From Cohnella baijiui (GTDB lineage Bacteria; Bacillota; Bacilli; Paenibacillales; Paenibacillaceae), in the NCBI RefSeq assembly GCF_020731285.1, contig NZ_JAJFOW010000016.1:52448-116447 (forward strand): 64,000 nucleotides of DNA, read 5' to 3'. This document shows positions 9,416-16,452 of this stretch, piece after piece. The position numbers and the translations under genes are program-made. The notes beneath the pieces were generated by a model that ran no database searches, was not told where the DNA came from, and saw nothing but the letters and a program-made list of their open reading frames with translations. Position 1 is the stretch's first letter, and each line of letters opens with the position of its first letter.

Positions 9416-10159
9416 ATGAGCGAAGCCGCACAAACGCTGGATGGCTGGTATGCCCTGCACGATTTTCGTACGATCGATTGGACCGCCTGGAAAGAAGCGA
9501 CCGAGGCGGAGCGCGAGGCGGCCCGCCGGGAGCTGCTGGCTCTCGTCGCCGACTGGGAAGCGGTCGAGGCCCGCAAGGAAGGCAGCCTGGCCCTCTACAG
9601 CATCGTCGGGCAGAAGGCCGATCTGGTCTTCATGCACCTTCGCGAAACGCTGGAAGAGCTGAACGCCGTCGAGAACGCGTTTAACCGCTCGGCATTCGCC
9701 CGGTTTGCAAAGCCCGCCTATTCCTATGTGAGCGTAGTCGAGCTCAGCAACTATATGGCGGCGCCGGGCGTCGATCCGATGCAGGTGCCGGAAATCGTGG
9801 CGAGGCTCAAGCCGACGCTGCCGAAGTCGAACCATATCTGCTTCTATCCGATGAACAAGCGGCGCCTGCTTGGGGACAACTGGTACATGCTCCCGATGGA
9901 AGACCGCAAAGCGATGATGCGCAGCCACGGTATGATCGGCCGCAGCTACGCGGGCAAGGTCAAGCAGATTATTACCGGCTCCGTCGGCTTCGACGACTGG
10001 GAGTGGGGCGTCACGCTGTTCGCGGACGATTCCCTGCAGTTCAAGAAGCTCGTCTACGAGATGCGCTTTGACGAAGTGAGCGCGCGCTATGGCGAGTTCG
10101 GCCCGTTCTACGTCGGCAACCGCCTGACGAACGACGCGTTGGGCGCGCTGCTGAAGTAA
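9416..10159 (+). CDS. hemQ: Coproheme decarboxylase HemQ (chlorite dismutase family)
   Basis: This 247-aa enzyme catalyses the last step of the coproporphyrin-dependent heme pathway of Gram-positive bacteria, the peroxide-driven decarboxylation of two propionates of coproheme to give heme b. Key residues sit where Geobacillus HemQ has them, shifted by one: Tyr144 and Lys148 in FYPMNKRR (catalytic radical Tyr and its Lys) and His171 in RSHGMIG (proximal iron ligand). The length is typical. An AAAGGAGA ribosome binding site lies about 10 bp upstream of the ATG and a TTGCCC-17-TAAAAT promoter just before it. It is monocistronic, ending at a shared terminator. Neighbouring respiratory genes and ctaA downstream fit heme demand. 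Confidence 0.93.
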   Translation: MSEAAQTLDGWYALHDFRTIDWTAWKEATEAEREAARRELLALVADWEAVEARKEGSLALYSIVGQKADLVFMHLRETLEELNAVENAFNRSAFARFAKPAYSYVSVVELSNYMAAPGVDPMQVPEIVARLKPTLPKSNHICFYPMNKRRLLGDNWYMLPMEDRKAMMRSHGMIGRSYAGKVKQIITGSVGFDDWEWGVTLFADDSLQFKKLVYEMRFDEVSARYGEFGPFYVGNRLTNDALGALLK

Positions 10160-10181
10160 CCGCCTTCTCCGTTCGCCAAAA

Positions 10182-10219
10182 AGCCGCCCCCGACAGCGAT
10201 ACGCGCTGCGGGGGCGGCT
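10182..10219. terminator. Bidirectional terminator between hemQ and the ndh operon
   Basis: AGCCGCCCCCG pairs with CGGGGGCGGCT around an inner CAGCG/CGCTG stem. On the minus strand the hairpin is followed by TTTTT; on the plus strand by CTTTGTT. It lies between the converging genes. Confidence 0.8.
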
Positions 10220-10227
10220 TTGTTGAT

Positions 10228-10506
10228 TCAGTCGTCGTCTTCGTCCAGCTGCTTCATCTGGGCTTCCCATTCGGCCCGACGGCGCTCCTCGAGATATTCC
10301 TGCGTCTTGCGGTCGCGCTCGCGCCCCTTCTCCTTCAGCCGTTCGATGCCGGGCTGGATGAGCAGGTCGACCTCGGCCTGCACGATGGCAGACAGATCGT
10401 ACCGCGATTGCGACTCGAGGTAGCTTCCGACCTCCATCAACGCGTTGTAGCGGTCCAGTTCGTCCCGGGTCAGCAGACCCCGGACCTGCACGCTGCAGTG
10501 GCGCAT
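10228..10506 (-). CDS. Small charged hypothetical protein downstream of ndh
   Basis: A 92-aa, highly charged and probably helical protein ([20 protein letters not shown] start, acidic DEDDD tail) with an Arg/Glu-rich coiled-coil-like second half. I do not recognise a family. The ATG overlaps the stop codon of ndh (TAATG), so it is almost certainly translated by coupling from the NADH dehydrogenase message. A longer frame reading into ndh exists but would be out of frame with that gene and is not needed. The tight coupling suggests a role connected to NDH-2, for example assembly or regulation. That is inference only. Confidence 0.65.
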   Translation of the reverse strand: MRHCSVQVRGLLTRDELDRYNALMEVGSYLESQSRYDLSAIVQAEVDLLIQPGIERLKEKGRERDRKTQEYLEERRRAEWEAQMKQLDEDDD

Positions 10507-11699
10507 TAGAGGAACTTGCCCTTGCGCAGGACAAGCGGAATGCCGCCGATGATGAACAGATACCGCAGATCGATCAGCTTTTTCAGCCATGCGGCGACGC
10601 GGCCTTTGTATTTCTTGCCGAAGGCCATGCCGATCGCTTCGCCCTTGCCGAGCGACGCCACCGTGCCCTTGTTTTGGAACACGAACGGCTTCAGCGACTG
10701 GTTGCGGATCGAGGCGACGAGGTTGTGCGCGCAATTGACGCCTTGCTGCATCGCGATCTGCGCCGTCGGAGGGTACGGACGGCCTTCGGGATTGAACATG
10801 AGCGAGTTGTCGCCGAGCACGAAGATATTCTCATGGCCCGGCGCCCGAAGGAACTCATCGACTTTGACGCGGCCGCGCATCGTCTCAAAGCCGGCTTCCT
10901 CGATCAAGCGGTTGCCCCGCACGCCGCCGGACCAAATGACGGTCTGCGACTTGATCTCTTCGCCTTCGCCGACGATGACGCCGTCCGGGGTGCATTCCTT
11001 GATGGCCGTGCCGATGCGGAACGTGACGCCCTTCTTGCGGAGCACGTTCATCGCGTATTCGACCAGCTCCGGATCGAAGCCCGGAAGCGCCGTCGGCGCC
11101 GCTTCGACGTTGATGACCTTGACCAGCGACTGATCGACGTCGAACTGCTTGCACAGCTCGGGAATCCGGTCCGCCAGCTCGCCGATGAACTCGATGCCCG
11201 TGAAGCCGGCGCCGCCCACGACGAACGTCAGGTAGTCCGTCCGATGGGGCTCGCGCTTGAAGCGGGCGAACTGGTATTCGATATGCTCGCGGATGAGCCG
11301 CACGGAATTGATGGATCGGATGGTGAACGCGTTTTCCGCCATGCCCGGAATGCCGAACGTTTCGGATTCGCCGCCGAGTCCGATGACCAGGTAGTCGTAG
11401 GACAGCGTCCCGTCCTCCAGGATGACCTTGCGGTCCTGCGGCCGGATTTGCACGACCGTGGACTTGACGAAGTCGATCTTGAACTCGTCGATGAGCTTGG
11501 AGATGCTCACGCGCGCGTTGTCGGGATGATCCGTGCCCGCGGCGGGCATATGCAGATGGGTCGTAATATAATGATAATCGTGTTTATTGACAAGGGTGAC
11601 GTCCGCTTCATTATAATTAAGTTCTTTCTGTAGACGAAGGGACGTCAATACGCCGCCGTATCCGGCGCCCAGGATGACGATTTTAGGTATGCTGCTCAT
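10506..11699 (-). CDS. ndh: Type II NADH dehydrogenase (NDH-2)
   Basis: A 397-aa single-subunit flavoenzyme that oxidises NADH and reduces menaquinone at the inner face of the membrane without pumping protons. The FAD-binding dinucleotide fold is at residues 9-16 (ILGAGYGG). The NADH-binding fold is '[12 protein letters not shown]' near 160. The second FAD motif 'IFVLGDNS' and the quinone-site '[11 protein letters not shown]' follow. The C-terminus carries the amphipathic membrane-binding helix ending '[13 protein letters not shown]'. The chosen ATG at 11699 starts [13 protein letters not shown]; 17 upstream codons in frame have no homology. A Rex-like operator 34 bp upstream suggests induction when NADH/NAD+ rises, as for B. 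subtilis ndh. The small gene downstream is translationally coupled. Confidence 0.92.
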   Translation of the reverse strand: MSSIPKIVILGAGYGGVLTSLRLQKELNYNEADVTLVNKHDYHYITTHLHMPAAGTDHPDNARVSISKLIDEFKIDFVKSTVVQIRPQDRKVILEDGTLSYDYLVIGLGGESETFGIPGMAENAFTIRSINSVRLIREHIEYQFARFKREPHRTDYLTFVVGGAGFTGIEFIGELADRIPELCKQFDVDQSLVKVINVEAAPTALPGFDPELVEYAMNVLRKKGVTFRIGTAIKECTPDGVIVGEGEEIKSQTVIWSGGVRGNRLIEEAGFETMRGRVKVDEFLRAPGHENIFVLGDNSLMFNPEGRPYPPTAQIAMQQGVNCAHNLVASIRNQSLKPFVFQNKGTVASLGKGEAIGMAFGKKYKGRVAAWLKKLIDLRYLFIIGGIPLVLRKGKFL

Positions 11700-11732
11700 G
11701 GTAATCCCATCCAATCCTAATGTGGTGTTAAA

Positions 11733-11750
11733 TTGTGAAAAAATCCACAA
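11733..11750. promoter_or_regulatory. Rex-like operator upstream of ndh
   Basis: TTGTGAAAAAATCCACAA matches the B. subtilis Rex operator TTGTGAAATATTTCACAA at 15 of 18 positions, including the complete TTGTGAA half. It lies 34 bp upstream of the ndh start, where a promoter would be. Rex is the NADH/NAD+-sensing repressor known to control ndh in Bacillus. Confidence 0.65.
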
Positions 11751-11934
11751 TGTCTACCGACAAGTTTCTCTCTTTTGCCGTCACATGAATCATATCGGTT
11801 ATGCCTTTTCTTTTCAAGGTTCATTTTCACAAAATCGTTTGGACATCTCCACAAAATTGCCTTGTCCAAAGCCGCGTCCTTACCCATCATTCGACAATTG
11901 TGCGTCCGGTATTCCTTTGCCCGATCGACAAGTT

Positions 11935-11940
11935 TATAAT
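11935..11940 (+). promoter_or_regulatory. -10 element upstream of ferredoxin-NADP reductase gene
   Basis: A consensus TATAAT lies 44 bp before the yumC-like ATG. No strong -35 is present at 17 bp (TTCCTT is the nearest), so the promoter may need an activator or be weak. Confidence 0.4.
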
Positions 11941-11983
11941 GAGGAAAAGACTGGCGCGAAAGGCGCATTTGACGGAGGTGGCA

Positions 11984-12982
11984 ATGGTGAGCCAAGACGT
12001 ATTGGAGCCGGTGGACGTCGCGATTATCGGCGGAGGACCGGCGGGCATGTTCGCCGCCTTCTACGGGGGCATGAGGAAAATGACCGTCACCGTGATCGAG
12101 AGCATGCCGCAGCTCGGGGGGCAGTTAGCCGCCCTGTATCCGGAGAAATACATCTACGACGTGGCCGGGTTCCCCAAGGTGACCGCCCAACAGCTCGTCG
12201 ACAATCTAAAGCGTCAGATGGAGCTGTTCCAGCCGAATATCGCGCTCGAGGAAAAGGTCGTCGCCGTCCGCAAGCTCGGGGAACGGCTGTTCGAAGTCGA
12301 GACCGATAAACGCGTCCACCGGGCGCGGGCCGTCATCGTGACGGCGGGCGTAGGCGCGTTTGAGCCGCGGAAGCTGGAGCTGCCCGAAGCGGCGCGCTAC
12401 GAGAAGGCGAACCTCCATTACTTCGTCAGCGATCTCGAGCGCTTCCGCGGCCGCCGCGTGCTGCTGACCGGCGGAGGCGACTCCGCGCTCGACTGGTCGC
12501 TCATGCTCGAGCCGATCGCCGAGCAGGTGACGCTTGTCCATCGGCGCGACAAGTTCCGTGCGCACGAGCACAGCGTGGAGCTGCTCCGCCAATCGAAAGT
12601 GAACGTCCTCGTTCCGAAGGAGATCTCGGCGATGCACGGCGAGGCGCGCATCGAACGCGTCACGCTGACCGACGTCAAATCGGGCGAGCCTGTCGAGCTC
12701 GACGTGGACGACGTCATCGTGAACTTCGGATTCGTGAGTTCGCTCGGCCCGATCGCCGAGTGGGGGCTCGAGATCGACGGAGGTTCCCTCGTCGTCGATT
12801 CCCGCATGGAGACGAACATCCAGGGCATCTTCGCCGCCGGCGATATCACCACTTATCCCGGCAAGCTGAAGCTCATCGCAGTCGGCTTCGGGGAGGCCCC
12901 TACGGCAATCAACAACGCCAAGGTTTACGTAGACCCCGATGCGAAGCTTTCCCCCGGCCATAGCAGCAATATGAAGCTCTAG
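11984..12982 (+). CDS. yumC: Ferredoxin--NADP+ reductase (YumC type)
   Basis: A 332-aa thioredoxin-reductase-like ferredoxin/flavodoxin-NADP+ oxidoreductase, typical of Firmicutes. The FAD motif is 'IIGGGPAGM' at residues 14-22, the NADPH-binding motif '[12 protein letters not shown]' is near 155, and the late FAD motif is '[24 protein letters not shown]'. It lacks the CxxC redox pair of thioredoxin reductases, as expected for this group. The ATG at 11984 is chosen for its GGAGGTG site; the frame is open another 61 codons upstream with no homology. It is divergent from ndh and shares a 280-bp intergenic region with it. In B. subtilis yumC is essential and adjoins yumB, so the arrangement is conserved in spirit. 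Confidence 0.92.
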   Translation: MVSQDVLEPVDVAIIGGGPAGMFAAFYGGMRKMTVTVIESMPQLGGQLAALYPEKYIYDVAGFPKVTAQQLVDNLKRQMELFQPNIALEEKVVAVRKLGERLFEVETDKRVHRARAVIVTAGVGAFEPRKLELPEAARYEKANLHYFVSDLERFRGRRVLLTGGGDSALDWSLMLEPIAEQVTLVHRRDKFRAHEHSVELLRQSKVNVLVPKEISAMHGEARIERVTLTDVKSGEPVELDVDDVIVNFGFVSSLGPIAEWGLEIDGGSLVVDSRMETNIQGIFAAGDITTYPGKLKLIAVGFGEAPTAINNAKVYVDPDAKLSPGHSSNMKL

Positions 12983-13018
12983 ACGCTTCATCCGCACCGC
13001 ATATGCAGTACGCACAAA

Positions 13019-13075
13019 AAGGGCATCCTACTTAGGAAACAACCGGCCGGTCCGGTCTCTAAGGAGGATGCCCTT
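13019..13075 (+). promoter_or_regulatory. Long RNA stem burying the ribosome binding site of the zinc-ribbon gene
   Basis: AAGGGCATCCT (13019-13029) is perfectly complementary to AGGATGCCCTT (13065-13075), which abuts the GTG start. After one A/G mismatch, CTTAG (13031-13035) pairs with CTAAG (13059-13063). The whole AAGGAGG site (13061-13067) is inside the stem. No T run follows, so it is not an ordinary terminator. Confidence 0.6.
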
Positions 13076-13324
13076 GTGATCTGTCCCGTTTGCAACGGCA
13101 TGGAGGAACTGTCGTCCCCATGCGGCGTCTGCGGCGACTCTGTCGTCGACGAAGGGCGCGCGACCGATTGGCTCGGTCCCTATGCGCCCTACAGCCCGCC
13201 CGAACAGCCGGCCGCGCTCTCCGCCGCCGGGCCGGACACTACCGTCCCCGAAGACTGTCAGCACGCCGTCCGCTGTCCCGCTTGCGGCACTTTTTCGACC
13301 GCCGCCGTCCCGCTGCTTCCTTAG
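13076..13324 (+). CDS. Small zinc-ribbon protein
   Basis: An 82-aa protein with two CxxC pairs at the N-terminus (CPVC at residues 3-6, CGVC at 16-19) and another CPAC near the C-terminus, consistent with one or two zinc-ribbon knuckles. I do not recognise a named family. It starts at GTG with a good AAGGAGG site, but that site is locked in a 16-bp imperfect stem. It follows yumC by 93 bp in the same direction and may be read from its promoter. Its last 4 bp overlap the end of the convergent sda gene, so there is no room for a terminator between them. Confidence 0.65.
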   Translation: MICPVCNGMEELSSPCGVCGDSVVDEGRATDWLGPYAPYSPPEQPAALSAAGPDTTVPEDCQHAVRCPACGTFSTAAVPLLP

Positions 13325-13467
13325 ATGGGCAGTTCCTCTACGGCGACGGGCAGCATTCTTCGCTTGATCTCCGCTCGCAGCATAAACACGAATTCCCGTT
13401 CCAACTGCAGGCGAACCGCTTGGTGATAGGCTTCCAACAACAGCTCATCAGACAAGAGCGGCAACAT
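13321..13467 (-). CDS. sda: Sporulation checkpoint protein Sda
   Basis: A 48-aa inhibitor of the sporulation histidine kinases (KinA type), which blocks phosphorelay activation when replication is initiating or DNA is damaged. The helical-hairpin core 'LSDELLLEAYHQAVRLQLER' followed by 'FVFMLRAEIKRR' matches Sda closely in order and length (B. subtilis core 46 aa). The ATG at 13467 is preferred because of its AAGGAAGG site; in-frame starts upstream would add non-homologous residues. The promoter TTGTCC-18-TATGAT and a perfect DnaA box lie immediately upstream, as expected for a DnaA-controlled checkpoint gene. Confidence 0.9.
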   Translation of the reverse strand: MLPLLSDELLLEAYHQAVRLQLEREFVFMLRAEIKRRMLPVAVEELPI

Positions 13468-13509
13468 CACCCACACCCTTCCTTTCATTATTGCTTGATC
13501 CGTGCTGGC

Positions 13510-13539
13510 ATCATAGCATGGCTGGGAATAAGTGGACAA
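13510..13539 (-). promoter_or_regulatory. sda promoter
   Basis: On the minus strand TTGTCC (13539-13534) and TATGAT (13515-13510) are 18 bp apart, about 45 bp before the sda start codon. A DnaA box lies 10 bp upstream of the -35. Confidence 0.6.
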
Positions 13540-13548
13540 GACTCGCAA

Positions 13549-13646
13549 TTATCCACATTCCAGTGTGGGCAACGTGTGGGTATTCTGTTGAAAAATGCCG
13601 CAACAGCCGTGGGATTTGGGGGATTTTGTGGATGAAGTTATACACA
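13549..13646. promoter_or_regulatory. DnaA-box cluster upstream of sda
   Basis: Perfect consensus DnaA boxes (TTATNCACA) occur at 13549-13557 (TTATCCACA) and 13638-13646 (TTATACACA). A one-mismatch inverted box, TGTGGATGA, lies at 13627-13635, with weaker variants between. DnaA control of sda is established in B. subtilis. Confidence 0.7.
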
Positions 13647-13737
13647 GGCAGCTTTCACGCCATTTCATAAAAAAGTTTCATGGCGCATTTTGCGGCGATT
13701 AATCCTTTTGATAACGCCTTTTGTCGCATCTCCGGGA

Positions 13738-14409
13738 TTACTGAGGTCGCGTATTGACTTCCAGAATCCAAATATGTCCCTTTTGGTCGATTCCATAGTC
13801 GTAGCCCAACTGGCCGATGCCCGGGAACCGGGTCTCTAGAATGGAAGTGGCCACCTGCGTCAAATGGCGCATCTCTTGCTTCTTCACATCGACCTGCCCC
13901 GGCGACAGCGACCTCCGAATCCCTTGCGCGGCCGACATCCGGCTGCCGCCCCGGCAAAGGTTGGTCACGAACAGCCCCGGTCTTGCGAGACGTCCTACCA
14001 TCGACCGGAATCGCCAGCCACCGGCCTTCTTCACGAACTTGACCCGGTAATCGATCGGCCTCCCGCCGATCGTCGCCAGGTGAATCCCTTTCTGGATTAA
14101 GTACGCCCTCCGGCGGCGAATGCGGCCGAGATGCCGATACAGCAAACTGAAGCTCCTGAACGTACGCGTCTGCGACATGTATTTGGCCGAATAACGGCCG
14201 CCATGCTTCGTCACTTTAATTACGCCAAGCCCGCCGGCGCCCCGGATCGGCTTGATCACGACCATCCCGTACGCGGCAAGCATTCCCCTCAGATTGCCGG
14301 GACTCAAGACACGCGTGGCCGGAATGTGCATCGCGACTTCCCGATTCGACAAAAGCGCGGCCGTTTTGACCCATTTGCTGGCCAGCATGCGTCCAGACCT
14401 TTTCCGCAT
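13738..14409 (-). CDS. YheC/YheD family ATP-grasp protein
   Basis: A 223-aa member of the YheC/YheD (endospore coat-associated) family, which has an ATP-grasp fold. Visible landmarks are 'GMVVIKPIRGAGGLGVIKV' (ATP-binding lysine and glycine-rich loop), 'YLIQKGIHLATIGGRPIDYRVKF' and the metal-ligand ending 'GHIWILEVNTRPQ'. It is shorter than the two-domain YheC proteins and ends directly after the catalytic ExN motif, so it is a minimal ATP-grasp module. The ATG at 14409 has AAAGGAGG nine bases upstream. The family's ligase substrate is unknown. A second DnaA-box cluster lies upstream of its start. Confidence 0.85.
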   Translation of the reverse strand: MRKRSGRMLASKWVKTAALLSNREVAMHIPATRVLSPGNLRGMLAAYGMVVIKPIRGAGGLGVIKVTKHGGRYSAKYMSQTRTFRSFSLLYRHLGRIRRRRAYLIQKGIHLATIGGRPIDYRVKFVKKAGGWRFRSMVGRLARPGLFVTNLCRGGSRMSAAQGIRRSLSPGQVDVKKQEMRHLTQVATSILETRFPGIGQLGYDYGIDQKGHIWILEVNTRPQ

Positions 14410-14541
14410 CCGAATTGGCCTCCTTTGCCTTGATATCCCTATAGCATACTCGGGCGAAAAAACGTGTTCTTGGATGATTGCACTACGCAACAAGCCCGAA
14501 TCGAGTCCGTTCCGGCCCAATTTGTCCGATGGAAGGCCAAC

Positions 14542-14640
14542 TTATCCCCAAGCGTCTGTGGACAGCCTGTGACCTGAATGTTGGCAATCGACCGCAGCCC
14601 TTGTCCGGCGCGGGGGATTGTGGGGATGGATTTATGCACA
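14542..14640. promoter_or_regulatory. Second DnaA-box-like cluster
   Basis: TTATGCACA (14632-14640) is a perfect TTATNCACA box and TTATCCCCA (14542-14550) has one mismatch; TGTGGACAG (14557-14565) is a two-mismatch inverted copy. The order GGGGGATT...TTATNCACAGG...CTTTC resembles the cluster before sda, suggesting duplication. The rest of 14410-14700 has no ORF I can support. Confidence 0.5.
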
Positions 14641-14705
14641 GGAGCGCTAGCTTTCCACTTCTCCATGACATGACGCGCCCGACTGATCTTCACCAACAAC
14701 AAGAA

Positions 14706-14754
14706 AAGCGCCTACGATACGGTTCTCTCGTAAGAGTCCCGTCCGTAGGCGCTT
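14706..14754 (-). terminator. Intrinsic terminator of erpA/yutM-like gene
   Basis: AAGCGCCTACG pairs perfectly with CGTAGGCGCTT, with further pairing inside. On the minus strand the stem is followed by TTTTCTTGTTG. It lies 36 bp beyond the stop codon of the Fe-S carrier gene. Confidence 0.8.
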
Positions 14755-14789
14755 ATTTCATGACATGTTGCACGGTGATTTGCTTTCAA

Positions 14790-15149
14790 TCAGCACTGCT
14801 CCGGCGCAGGCTTGCCGGCAGCCGTCGCCGTGCGGAAGCTGCTGCCGCAGCCGCAGGTCGCGGTGGCGTTCGGATTGTGAATGGTGAAGCCGCCGCCCAT
14901 GCCCGATTCCTTCCAGTCGATCTCGAGGCCGTTCAGGTACTTCATGCTGTCCTCGTCGACGACGACCTTCAGGTCGCGAATCTCGAGCACCTGGTCGTTA
15001 TCGTGCTGCTCGTCGTCAAATCCCATGCCGTATGAAAAGCCGCTGCAGCCGCCTTCTTGAACGCCGATGCGCAGGAACAGGTTCGGGATCTCCTCGGCCG
15101 AGAGCATCTCCTGTATTTTAAGTCCGGCCGTCTCGCTGATCTGAATCAT
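14790..15149 (-). CDS. A-type Fe-S cluster carrier (HesB/IscA/ErpA, YutM-like)
   Basis: A 119-aa A-type carrier that accepts clusters from the SUF scaffold and delivers them to apoproteins. The three cluster-ligand cysteines are visible: the one in 'QEGGCSGFSYGMGF' (about residue 35) and the pair in 'ATCGCGSSF' near residue 100. The length is normal apart from a short C-terminal tail ending PAPEQC. AGAAGGAGGGA lies upstream of the ATG. In B. subtilis yutM clusters with yuzB, yutJ and yutI, and the same genes follow here within 4 kb, so this is probably the YutM orthologue. Confidence 0.9.
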   Translation of the reverse strand: MIQISETAGLKIQEMLSAEEIPNLFLRIGVQEGGCSGFSYGMGFDDEQHDNDQVLEIRDLKVVVDEDSMKYLNGLEIDWKESGMGGGFTIHNPNATATCGCGSSFRTATAAGKPAPEQC

Positions 15150-15690
15150 GTACGGTCCCTCCTTCTAACGATAAAAACGATGGTGTCGTGCTTTGTCTCC
15201 TAAGTATACTCCTCTCCGCCGCAGCGCTCAAGGGTCTCTGCGGAAGGGACGGGGAAGCCGGACCGGAAATCGGCTGGCTGCTAACGCTCATCCTCGCTGG
15301 CTGCCCGTTGTCTAACCGCTGTCTGCCAAAGGCCTGCTCGCTGTCTACGGGTCCTCAAACCGCATTTTATTGCAAACGTACAACTAATATCGTCTCCAAG
15401 TCCCTCATCGGACCGTTTAGTTGCAAAAGTACACTTAAACAGGTCCAAATTTAAACATCTCGTCTAAAACTGCAAATATAAGGGTACGTTTGCAACTTAA
15501 TCGCCTTGCAGCCCCTTTCATCCTCTATTTAGTGGCAGGAATGCAACTAATCGCCCTCATCCGCCTTCCTTCCCCCGCTCCTTGCGCCCATTCTTTCTCC
15601 CTGCTCCCTCCCCACGCTGCCACAACTTCCAAACCGAAGCCCTCCGAAACCTGGATCGCGCGAATCCGCTCCTTATCCGGAGACGCAAAA
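15150..15690. repeat. 540-bp intergenic region with dispersed TGCAAA...GTAC...CTTAA repeats
   Basis: No supportable gene. A degenerate motif recurs four times: TGCAAACGTACAACTAATATCG (15371-15392, interrupted here by no gap), TGCAAAAGTACACTTAA (from 15422), TGCAAATATAAGGGTACG joined to TTTGCAACTTAATCGCC (15471-15505), and ATGCAACTAATCGCC (15541-15555). Such short AT-rich units in a GC-rich genome suggest a small intergenic repeat family or multiple binding sites for one protein. Confidence 0.4.
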
Positions 15691-15692
15691 AA

Positions 15693-15713
15693 CCGGGCGC
15701 CTTAAGCGCCCGG
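15693..15713 (-). terminator. Terminator overlapping the stop codon of the upstream gene
   Basis: CCGGGCGC/GCGCCCGG forms an 8-bp stem with the loop CTTAA, which contains the TAA stop of the leftward hypothetical gene. On the minus strand it is followed by TTTTTT. Confidence 0.75.
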
Positions 15714-16178
15714 CTCTTCTTCCTTCCAGTCTCCGCTCGCGGCCGTGGGGGCCGCGGCTTGGATCGCCTTCAACTCGATCCGGCAGCGGAAGTTGCCCGT
15801 CTCATTGTGCAGGAAATCCGCCAGTCGGCGGAATACGTGGGCCAGCTCCGGACCCGAGGAATCGGTGTCCAGCCCGTAGCGGAACTGATCCGCCGGCAGC
15901 CCCTTGACCCGCAGCCGATCCGCGTCCTCGCGGCTCTCGGCTTCGCGCAGCCGTTTCCACTCCTTCGTCGGTTCGAACTTGTCCGCCCTGCGCACGAGCT
16001 GCTCGTAAATATTTTGCTTCTTCAGCCACATATAGTATTGGATCGGGTTCGACAATCCCCATGCCTGGCTCAAGTCCTTGATCGTGTAGGCGGCACGGTA
16101 TTGCTGCAGCGTCGCGACCTTTTCGGCTTGGTCGAGCGTCTCCAGCTCGGCCAACGGCAGAATCACCGGTTTATCCAT
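15702..16178 (-). CDS. Conserved hypothetical protein
   Basis: A 158-aa cytoplasmic protein (acidic and charged, no membrane helix or signal). I do not recognise the family. The N-terminal half has a helix-turn-helix-like stretch 'YTIKDLSQAWGLSNPIQYYMWLKK', which looks like a MerR- or phage-style DNA-binding helix pair. The C-terminal half ('ADQFRYGLDTDSSGPELAHV') may be a separate ligand or regulatory domain. The ATG at 16178 has AAAAAGG upstream at 11 bp; an ATG seven codons earlier lacks a site. It is divergent from mqnE and could regulate it, which is speculation. Its stop codon is embedded in its terminator. Confidence 0.6.
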   Translation of the reverse strand: MDKPVILPLAELETLDQAEKVATLQQYRAAYTIKDLSQAWGLSNPIQYYMWLKKQNIYEQLVRRADKFEPTKEWKRLREAESREDADRLRVKGLPADQFRYGLDTDSSGPELAHVFRRLADFLHNETGNFRCRIELKAIQAAAPTAASGDWKEEEPGA

Positions 16179-16288
16179 CCATCCATCATCCTTTTTCATT
16201 TAGCTTATCATCCCTTACAGTACCATATTTTGTTTATTATTCAAGTTGATTCCCACTTTTACGTGCAATTATACCTATTTATTTTAGG

Positions 16289-16317
16289 TTGCCCCTCTGC
16301 GGCTTCCAGTTTATAAT
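16289..16317 (+). promoter_or_regulatory. Promoter of mqnE
   Basis: TTGCCC (16289-16294) and consensus TATAAT (16312-16317) are exactly 17 bp apart. The start codon is 135 bp downstream, leaving a long 5' leader. Confidence 0.65.
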
Positions 16318-16336
16318 GTGAACAGTTATGTACACA
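16317..16336. promoter_or_regulatory. Candidate operator at the mqnE transcription start
   Basis: TGTGAACAGTTATGTACACA is an imperfect inverted repeat (7 of 8 positions pair: TGTGAACA against TGTACACA) immediately after the -10 box, where a repressor would block initiation. The cognate regulator is unknown. Confidence 0.4.
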
Positions 16337-16452
16337 TGGCGTTTTTTTCGGCGAGTGAAAGTTATTTTTTTCACAAAGTCCGACCGATCCCGGTCCGTAT
16401 CAGGTCTTTCGTCCCGAGCCGAACCGGGTTCCATCAAAGGAGGTTAGGAAGC

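Noticed and set aside
11815..11832. Second Rex site in the ndh-yumC intergenic region
   Set aside because: Only the TTTCACAA half fits; the other half does not match.
15188..15454. 88-codon rightward frame near the ErpA-like gene
   Set aside because: Cys/Leu/Ser-rich composition without a ribosome binding site; it lies within the repeat-bearing intergenic gap.
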